A DNA stretch of 64,000 nt, from assembly GCA_030267565.1 (NCBI GenBank), contig BRXU01000010.1, positions 492,501 to 556,500 of the forward strand, in the 5' to 3' direction. This document shows, piece by piece, positions 56,377 to 64,000 of the stretch. The notes beneath the pieces were generated by a model. It had not been told where the DNA came from, searched no databases, and worked only from the letters and a program-made list of their open reading frames with translations. The stretch's first letter is position 1. The number at the start of each line of letters is the position of its first letter. Position numbers and translations under genes: made by a program. The stretch is from Pleodorina starrii. Taxonomy: Eukaryota > Chlorophyta > Chlorophyceae > Chlamydomonadales > Volvocaceae.

Positions 56377-58391
56377 CTACCGCCAGCCCCGCCGCTCGTT
56401 CTCCTCGTCGTCGAAGGCCGTGTGGAACGACACCTTGCAGCCCGGCGCGCCCTCCTCCTCCGCGCCGCAGCAGTCCCAAAACCTGAGGCGCGCGCGCGGG
56501 CAACGCACGCAACGAGACACAACAGCCACATCGATCAGTCGATCAGTCGGGCGTATTCGTGGCCACGGCGGCAGTGGTGATGGTGGCGGCGGTGGTGGCG
56601 GCGGCAGTGGTGATGGTGGCGGCGGTGGTGACGTTTTAGGGAAGACTCCCCTCCCCCCCGCCCCCACCATCACGAACTGGTTGGCTCGGGCCGGCTGGCC
56701 TCAGGCCGGCTGCGCCCCGCCTGACTCCTCGCTTGACTGATGTATTGCGTGATGGATCCGCTCGTCTTACCCACCCACCCACCTCAGCAGCCCTGTTCTC
56801 CCCATGACGGCAGCCAGCTGGTGCTCGGGAGCGTCACTCCGCCGCACGAAGCCAATCGCCTGCAGGCGACCATACATGTCACCAACACAAGTCGACACGC
56901 AAGTCAACAACACAAGTCAACCCTGGGTCCACCGCAAACCACTTCATTCAGAGGTTAACCGCAAATACCGTATGGACAGCGACATAACCCAAACGACATG
57001 AGTCAATGACCGGCGGACTAGACTCGTTGTTCGCCTCGCCCCGGATGCAACAATGCAGAACCCGAGTTTGTGTTTGTGTGCGCGAAGGTGTGCCGTTGCC
57101 GCCCAGTTGGTCCTGTCCTCGCTTGGGCCCGGAGGACGACCGGAAGGGCGCAACGCGGCAGGGAAGAGGGCGGGGAGGCGCAGCCGGGTAGGCGGTTCAG
57201 ACCGCAGACCGCACTTCCGGAAGGCAGCGGCCGGCGGGTCCAGACCCTCTCGCCACACCATACCACAGAACCACACCGTGGTAGATCACGGTGTATGGAG
57301 AGCAAAGCCACCGCCGCGCCTCCCCGCTAGGGCCCCCCTTACGGCCTACGCCCGCCATGGGGCCATCGGCCCCAGCCAACCCGCCCTCCTCCCCTCTCCC
57401 CGCTAAGGTAACATGTACGTCTGGCAAGTATTACTGGGTTGTGGGTTCTCGGTCGCCTACGCCCCTCAGCTGCGGGTATGCCGGTATCGTTAACATTGCC
57501 CCTCTACCGGCGCGAGGTTCATGTCCCCCTGAGACATCTCGCTCTCCCTCCCCCCTCCCCGCGTCCCCGCCCCAACTGCCCCAAACCCCAATTCCGGCTT
57601 TGCCTGCCCCTTTTCGCACCTTCGCCAGCTCGCCGCCCGTCCACCCTTCGCTGTGGTACCTGCGGACAAACGGACGAACAAAACAAAACAGGTAGTCAAG
57701 GAGCACGCCAGCAGCGCCGGGTCGGGAGCCGTCGGGGTGGGACGCAGGGCCCATGGATGGTTTCCGGCGAACGACAGTGGAATTCCGGGGCAGAGCAGGA
57801 TCCAGGATCCAGCGTGATCCAAGCCGGTGCGTTCCTCGGGGACAAAAAGCCGCAGCGGTGGGACGGAGCTGACGTTGGCGAGCAGGACCCAGCAATGGGT
57901 GGGTCCTGGGAGGCGGCCCAACGGCAGGACCCAAATCGAAATGAGTCGGGAATCTTCCGGGTACGTCAGGTGATGGGGGGCTACAGCAGGGCTGGGTAAA
58001 GCAGAGCACGTTCTCCCCGGGCGGGGCAAGCAGGCACGGAGAAGGCGCACCTGCATACCTCCCGGTGGTTCTGCTCCGCGGCAAAGCGCTGCTTGCAGCG
58101 GCGGCATGTCATCCAGGTAAGGTTTGGGGGAGCGGCAGGTGCAGTTGCTCCGGAGCTGGGGCTGTCTGCAGCTGCGGTGTCCTGTTGAGCGGTGGCGACA
58201 GTGGCGATGGCTGGTGCTGGGCTCTGGCAGTGGGCCGCTGTGGTGTTGCGGCGGTGTGCTTCCCAGCACTGCTGTCGGCGGGCATCGCCTCTGATGCGCT
58301 CGAGGCTGGAATGTGGGCCGCCTCCTGGCCGCGCTAAGAGGGTCTCCGTGCGGCGTTGATGTTGTGCGATGGAGCCTGTCGTGCGCAGCAT
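56377..58391 (-). CDS. Small CHORD-like zinc-binding protein
   Basis: Minus-strand exons: 58391-58051, 57659-57620, 56859-56783, 56482-56377 (TAG), giving 187 residues with all phases fitting. Residues 1-90 are low complexity. From 94 the protein reads MTCRRCKQRFAAEQN, HREVCRYHSEGWTGGE, AIGFVRRSDAPEH, FWDCCGAEEEGAPGC, SFHTAFDDEENE. Likely zinc ligands are C96, C99, C113, H116, C157, C158, C168 and H173, in the order C-x2-C .. C-x-Y-H .. W-x-CC .. GC-x4-H. This recalls CHORD and related cysteine/histidine zinc folds, but only one domain is present and spacing differs, so I name it CHORD-like only. Such domains often bind Hsp90 or other partners (family knowledge; untested here). It starts 378 bp from the divergent BADH gene. 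Confidence 0.75.
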
Positions 58392-58769
58392 GCTTGACGA
58401 TGCAAGTCAGACTTCAAAATTGATAAGACCTTGGGCCTTTGAAAACGTATAGGGCTAAGATTGTCGCGGTTGATAAAGAGGGTTTCGGCCCAAACCTGAG
58501 ATGTCTAGGTCCGAATGTATGGGGCAGCGAATTATGCAGAAACTTGCAAGGTGTAGCGATCATAAGTGCAAACGAGTGCCGCTCTACAGTCTACACACTG
58601 TCCAAGTAAGCCGATGTACGGAAACGATGGAGTTAACCACCACGCTGTGCAGCTCATCATCATGCCCAGGGAAACTTCACTTTAAGGTTAATGCGTTGTG
58701 ATACGACCTGGGGCAGAACCGAACTCTCCTCCCTCGCGCTGCAAACTCTTGCTCCAACCAACTGCTAAG
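58392..58769. promoter_or_regulatory. divergent promoter region between zinc-protein and BADH genes
   Basis: 378 bp separate the two start codons, which face away from each other. No clear TATA box or known element was identified; the stretch is less GC-rich than its surroundings. Confidence 0.5.
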
Positions 58770-61700
58770 ATGGCTGAGTGCCCGGTTCCGCAGCGCCAGC
58801 TGTATATTGGTGGTGCATGGGTTCCCCCTATCAAGGGTCAGTACATGGACGTGATCAATCCGGCGACAGAGAGGGCGTTTACGAAAATTCCAGCTGCCAC
58901 TGCTGAGGACGTGGACGCCGCGGTGGCTGCTGCCACTGCCGCCTTCAAGTCCGGACACTGGAGCCGCACAACTGGCGCTTATCGCGCCAAGTTCCTGCGC
59001 GCCATCGCGCAGAAGGTGCGCAACGAGAGGACCCAAACATGGCGCCGGCGCCCGATTGTTCCCACAGACCTTTTGATTGGTACCTTGTTTGCGCCGCAGC
59101 TTCGGGATAAGAAGCCTGTCCTGGCCAAGGCGGAGACCATGGATTGCGGCAAGCCGATCGACGAGGCGGAATGGGACATGGTGAGAGCGCAGAGCCTGCG
59201 ATTTACAGGAACGTGCCAGCGATGAGGGCTGCACGAAATCCGGTGGGGGGTGGGGCCGATCGACCTGCCGACCAACGTCAGGCGATCAAAAACCGCAAGC
59301 ACCGTCCCTGACAGCTGTTGTGGAGTTTCCCTCCCTGGACTTCGAGCTCCGACCCCCCTCACCCCCCTCTCGCCCCATCTCGCCCCAGGACGATGTGGCC
59401 ACATGCTTCGACTACTACGCCGGTCAGGCGGAGGCTCTGGACGGACGTAACGCCAACGCGGCCCCCATTGATGTGGGCATGTCGGAGTTTGATGTGCGAG
59501 TACGACGTGAGGCTCTGGGGGTGGTGGGCCTTATCACCCCCTGGAACTACCCGCTGCTCATGGCGGCGGTGAGAGGGGAGGCGGATAGGGATGGGGGGGA
59601 AGGGCTGGGTTTGGGGTTGGGGTTGGGGGGAATGCGGGGGGGGACGCGGAGGGGAGGGGGGGGGCGGGGAGGGGGAGGGACAAGGGAGAAGGGAAGGGGG
59701 GAAAGGGAGAGTGGAAAGAAGGGATGGGGGAGGGAGGGCAGGAGATTTGGCCAGGTGGTAAGCCGGATCACTTGTGCGGCTGGCCCGGGGAAAGGGGGTG
59801 GAGGGAAGCAGGGAAGCCAGGGTGAGGGCGAGGAAGTTTGGGGGGGGGGGCGGAAGAAAGGCCGCCATGGGTCGGGTCCGGGCATGTGCATGTGCGTGCG
59901 ACCTGCCCGCCCCGCATACACACGCCCACGCCCACCTCGCCCACTTTTGCTGCCGCCGTGCCTCGGCCTCGGCCTCACCCGCCGTCGGTCCACCCTCCGC
60001 ACCCACCCCCTCTTTGCCGCACCCCCGCATCCTCACCTCCGAACACCCCTCCCTCCCCTCCCTTAAACCCCCACCCCCACCCCACATACACACCCTCCTG
60101 CTCCTGGTCGGGCCTCCCCCACTCTAAGCCGCCCCAATCCCAACCCCTCTCCCATCCCCTATCTCGTCCCCTCTCCTCCCTTCCTCCCCCCTCCCCCCCC
60201 CGCAGTGGAAGGTCGCCCCCGCCCTGGCCGCCGGCTGCTGTGCGGTCCTCAAGCCCAGTGAGCTCGCCTCCCTCACCTGTCTGGAGCTGGCGGCCATTGC
60301 GGGGGAGGTGGAGCTGCCCCCGGGGGTACTCAATGTGGTCACTGGCACGGGGCCGGAGGCGGGGGCGCCGCTGAGGTGGGGGGGGGCGGGGGGGGGGTGG
60401 GAGGGGGAGGGGGAGGGGGCGAGGGGTGGCTTGGTGTGTGCCTGGTGTACATGTGTATTGGTGTATTGGTACATTGCCGCTGGTGTGGCAGGCAACCCCC
60501 CTCTCCCCCTCTCCGGCCTATACGTGGATATCCCTCTCCGCCGTTGTGGGTTTGAGCATTTGGGACCGACCCTCCCACTTGCTGCATGGCGGGGGCGGGG
60601 GGGGGGTTATAGCGGGTGTGTGGCTGGGGTGGGGGGGGGGGTATGTGGTCCCGCTCTCACAGTGTGGCGGGGTGAGCTGGTGGGGGGGGGCGGCTCAGCC
60701 CCGCCGGAGGGTACCCTTCCAGAACAAGGCACGATCTGCGCCCCTCTCCTCCCTTCCCCTCCCCTCCCCTTCCATGCCCCCCTCCCCCTTCTCCCCCTCC
60801 CCCTTCTCTCAGCGGCTGCAGCAGCTTGATAAACAACGTCCGCAGTGACTCATTGTTTTATAAAAGGAGCATATCACTCCCTTCTCTCCTTTCATTCTCC
60901 CTTCTCCCCCTCCTCCCCCCCAGCTCCCACCCCGGTCTGGCCAAGGTGGCCTTCACCGGATCCGCCGCCACGGGTCGCCGCGTGTCTCTGGCTGCCGCCG
61001 CCAATCTGCGCCCCGCCTCCCTGGAGTTGGGGGGGAAGAGCGCACTGATTGTGTTTGAGGATGCCGAGGTGGACAAGGCGGTGGAGTGGGCCATGGTGGG
61101 GGAATCGGGGGGGGGCGGGGATTGGGGAGGGGGGCTGGGGGCTGGGGGGATGGTTGGGTGGCGGGAGGGGGTTGAGGGGCGTGGGTGCGGGGAGGAGATG
61201 GGCGTTGGGAGATGTGGTTTGTTCCATTGGAATGCGAGATGGGGAAGGGGGGGTTCGATGGTGGATGGAGGATGGGCTGAGGAGGGGGGGTTGGGTGATT
61301 GTGTGGGCAAGGGAGCTGGGTGGGTATGTTGGGGCGAGGGCTGTGGGGTGTGTGTGTGGTGGGGGAAGGGGTTCGTAGGCGGTTGCTCGCCCGGTGGGGC
61401 ATTGGACAGACGCCCGGGAGCCGGCGGCATCGTTCTCGCCGGCGCCTCTGAGACCCCTCCCCAAGTCCCCCTTCCCCCGTGCTACCTTTACCCGTGCTCC
61501 CATGGGGCTCGTGACTCGTGGTTTCGGGGCGGGGCAGAAGGGGGGGGGCGCCTCGCTTCACATACCGGTATCTCCTCCACCCCCCCTCTTCTCGCGCCCC
61601 TTCGTGGTTACTTTACCCCTTCGGTGGGTTTTACCTTTCGGGCTGTCCTGTTTCGGCTGTCCAACCTTCTCCCCTCCACCTTCTCACACCTTCCTTCCCC

Positions 61701-64000
61701 TCCCGCGCTCGTCCAATTGAACGCAGTTTGGCGCCTTCTGGACCAACGGTCAGATCTGCTCGTCCACTTCGCGGTTGCTCGTACACAAGGACGTGGCGCC
61801 GGCCTTCCTGGCGCACCTCAAGAAGCGGGCAGAGTCGATTAACGTGAGAGAGGGCGGGGGGAAGGGAGGAGGGAGGGGAGGGGAAGGGAGGCGGGAGGGG
61901 AGGGGGAGGGAGGGGGGAGAGGAAGGGGGAAAGAGGAGCGGGAGGAAGGGGGGCGCGGTAGGGCGGGGGCTTGCCGCCGGGGGTAAATGCGTGCGTCCAT
62001 GTGTATGTGTGTGTGTGTGTGTGTTGGGGGGGGAAGGTAAGAAGTACGGATTTGCAGCGGTGGAACGTACGGAAGGGGGGGTAGGTCTGATCTGGGGGCG
62101 CGAGGGAGGGAGAGGGAGGGGGAGGGAAGGAGGGTGGGAGAGGGAGAGGGAGGGAGAGGGGGGTTGGGGAGGGTGCAGCAGGGGGCGCGAACCTTCCGGG
62201 CCCGAAACACACATATTGGCAGTCGTACAGTCAGGGCGCTGAGGGGCTGCTGGGCTGCCGGCACATGCGCCCTTGACGGTGTAGGCGGGTTGTGGCTGCG
62301 GCAAAGCCCAAAACCATGAAACCCTAAAACCATGAAACTCCAAATCCTGAAACCCAACATCATGAAATTCTGAAATGTGAAACCCTGAAAAACCCAAAAA
62401 CCCAAACTCAAAAACCTTTTAACTTTACCTGCTACTCCCCCCTGCCTCCCCCAGGTATGCGACCCGCTCACCCCGGGCTGCCGACTGGGTCCCCTGGTCA
62501 GTGAGGGGCAGTACCACAAGGTGCTCAGCTACATCGAGGTACGGCAACAGGAGATCTGTACGGCAAGAACGTTGTACGGCGAAGGGCGTACGTGAGGCAG
62601 GGTGCACGCACGCTTCTGATTCTTTCGATCGGCCTCTTTTCTCATTACGTCTGGCACAGCCCTGTGCAGCCTAATATTGCCCATTTGGAATTCACTTCCC
62701 ACACTTCCCACACTCTTCCCCCTTTCCCCTTTCACCATTCTCCGGCCCAACTCCGGTAACCCCGGGCCCTCCTTCCCCCTCCCTCCCTCCTCCCTCCCTC
62801 GCACTCCCCTCTCTACCACCTTTCACCCCCCAGGCCGGCAAGGCCGAGGGCGCGACCCTGCTGACCGGCGGCGGCCGCCCGCCCTCGTCCGCCCTCCCCC
62901 CCTCCGGCGGCTACTTCGTGTCCCCCACCGTCTTCAGCGGGGTGACTCCCTCGATGCGGATCTGGAAGGAAGAGATCTTCGGACCCGTGCTGTCGGTGGC
63001 CACGTTTGAAAGCGAGGCGGAGGCGGTGGCGATGGCCAACGACTGCGAGTACGGACTGGCAGGTGGGGGGGTGGGTGGGTGGGTGGGTTGATGGGTGGGG
63101 GGGGTGGGGGCAGGGAGGGGTGAGGAAGGCAGGTAGTGGCACAGGGGGAGCAAAGAAGATACCGCAGCGGTGCGACGGAGGCGACCCAGAGCCCAGCGAT
63201 AGATACCAGCTGTCCTGTCGGGGAGGGGGGAGGGCTAACCCCGACATCCCGTCGTTTTCCGGGCGTTTCCAACCCCTTGACTGCTACTGCTGTTTTACAA
63301 GACGTTTGTCCGCTTGTCAGCTTGCCCATCTCCCCCTCTCCTTCCTCCTCCTCTTCCCTGTCCTTCCCCTCCTCCCCCATTTGCCCCCTCCCCCATTTCC
63401 CCCTCCACCCGCCTCCCCTTCCTCCTCCGCTTCCTGTCCGCAGGCGCCGTCATCAGCGCCTGCCCTGATCGCTGCCGCCGGGTGGCTGAGGCACTCGAGT
63501 GCGGCATCGTGTGGGTCAACTGCTCGCAGCCCTGCTTCTGTTTCGTGAGTGAAAGCGAGCCGACTGACGGACGGAAACCCGGAAGGGAGAGGGAGGGGGA
63601 GGTGGAGGGGTTGGAAGTGAACCGGCGGGGGAGGGGAGGGGAGGGGGGAGGGGAGGGGGTTGGGGGTTTTGTGTGTGCGGCTCGGTCGCGGTGGATTCCC
63701 AGTTGTTGGGGGAGGGGGGCCAGACCCACCCCCTCCCACCCCTCCCACCCACCTGTAACCCGGAATCCTACTCGACACCCAACCCCCCGCGCCTCCCCGC
63801 AACGGCCCACCAAGCCGCCCCCGCCCCCGCCCCCGTCCCCGTCCCCGTCCCCGACCCTTTTTTATTTTCGAGAGCGAGACCCCGACTCGCCCCGCCCCTG
63901 GCTCCCCTCCCCGCCTCCCTCCCTCCCTCCCCCTCCCTGCCTCCCCTCTTCAGGCCCCCTGGGGAGGCATCAAGAACAGCGGCCACGGTCGGGAGCTGGG
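58770..64000 (+). CDS. BADH: Betaine aldehyde dehydrogenase, ALDH10 family (3' partial)
   Basis: Exons: 58770-59015, 59100-59180, 59389-59568, 60206-60375, 60924-61095, 61727-61843, 62455-62538, 62834-63062, 63444-63544, 63954-64000+. All phases fit, giving ~476 residues; only the end is outside the window. It oxidises betaine aldehyde or related aminoaldehydes with NAD+. Family marks: [39 protein letters not shown] (Asn ~162), [29 protein letters not shown] (NAD loop), LELGGKS (general base Glu ~260), [13 protein letters not shown] (catalytic Cys ~294), [20 protein letters not shown] and [10 protein letters not shown]. The PWNYPLL..W and NCSQPCF motifs point to ALDH10 rather than other ALDHs. 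One oddity: family members usually have Gln before APWGG; here the exon join gives Phe. No C-terminal peroxisomal or N-terminal plastid signal can be assessed beyond the N-terminus, which shows no transit peptide. Introns carry repeats A and B and telomere-like DNA. Confidence 0.92.
60508..60535 (+). repeat. solo copy of the TIR-like end motif (BADH intron 4)
   Basis: CTCCGGCCTATACGTGGATA matches the right end of the candidate element at 8745-8786. No partner inverted copy is seen nearby. Confidence 0.55.
60832..60882 (+). repeat. intronic repeat B, copy 3 (BADH intron 4)
   Basis: AACAACGTCCGCAGTGACTC and the core AAAGGAGCATATCACTCC, as at 5411-5462 with a few changes between. It lies 41 bp before the 3' splice site at 60923, in sense orientation. 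Confidence 0.75.
62318..62420 (+). repeat. degenerate telomere-like A/C repeat (BADH intron 7)
   Basis: Repeated AAACCCTAAAACCATGAAAC-like units (CCCTAAAA, CCTGAAACCC, CCCTGAAAAACCC) immediately upstream of the acceptor of exon 7. A decayed relative of the CCCTAAAA tract at 2413-2464. Confidence 0.45.
63151..63187 (+). repeat. dispersed repeat A (BADH intron 8)
   Basis: CAAAGAAGATACCGCAGCGG then GCGACGGAGGCGACCC. Sense orientation, between exons 8 and 9. Confidence 0.6.

Noticed and set aside
59016..59225. Continuation of the first BADH exon past 59015 (..VRNERTQTW..)
   Set aside because: Splicing 59015 to 59100 restores the family sequence (AIAQK then [18 protein letters not shown]); the read-through text does not fit the family.

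Overview
The window looks like nuclear DNA of a volvocine (Chlamydomonadales) green alga. The evidence is high GC, genes split into many short exons with clean GT..AG introns, long CAG/CAA-encoded glutamine and GCC-encoded alanine tracts, interstitial repeats of the Chlamydomonas-type telomere unit (CCCTAAAA), candidate TGTAA poly(A) signals, and proteins typical of these algae. No tRNA, rRNA, CRISPR array or organellar gene was recognised.

Layout. (1) 22-6673 (+): the 3' ten exons of a RavA-like MoxR-family AAA+ ATPase whose 5' end lies outside the window. (2) 6784-8786: a stretch bounded by ~40-bp inverted repeats, a candidate non-autonomous DNA element. (3) 9114-16678 (+): a ~2,190-residue protein with two N-terminal U-boxes, a huge low-complexity middle and a C-terminal 24-residue-repeat beta-helix. 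(4) 16679-23560: 6.9 kb of simple repeats with no supportable gene. (5) 29148-23561 (-): a convergent paralogue of (3) with the same two U-boxes and the same intron phases but an unrelated C-terminus. (6) 29149-33490: mostly unrecognised repeat-like DNA. (7) 33491-35060 (+): a secreted expansin-like double-psi beta-barrel protein. (8) 37019-48816 (+): an EAF1/VID21-like NuA4 subunit (HSA, then SANT, then a glutamine-rich tail of ~1,100 residues). (9) 48817-56376: sparse, with two orphan minus-strand terminal exons. (10) 58391-56377 (-): a small CHORD-like zinc-binding protein, divergent from (11) 58770-64000 (+): betaine aldehyde dehydrogenase (ALDH10 family), cut by the window end.

The genes do not form an obvious pathway. 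The two U-box genes are clearly related by duplication, and the zinc-protein and BADH genes share a 378-bp divergent promoter region.

The most interesting non-genic signal is a set of short dispersed repeats. One ~28-50 bp unit occurs three times, each time inside an intron just upstream of the 3' splice site of an unrelated gene and in the sense orientation, as expected of an introner-like element. A second family recurs in introns of the RavA-like, EAF1-like and BADH genes and in intergenic DNA. Exon boundaries given here come from reading frame, splice dinucleotides and remembered family patterns; no alignment or transcript data were available.
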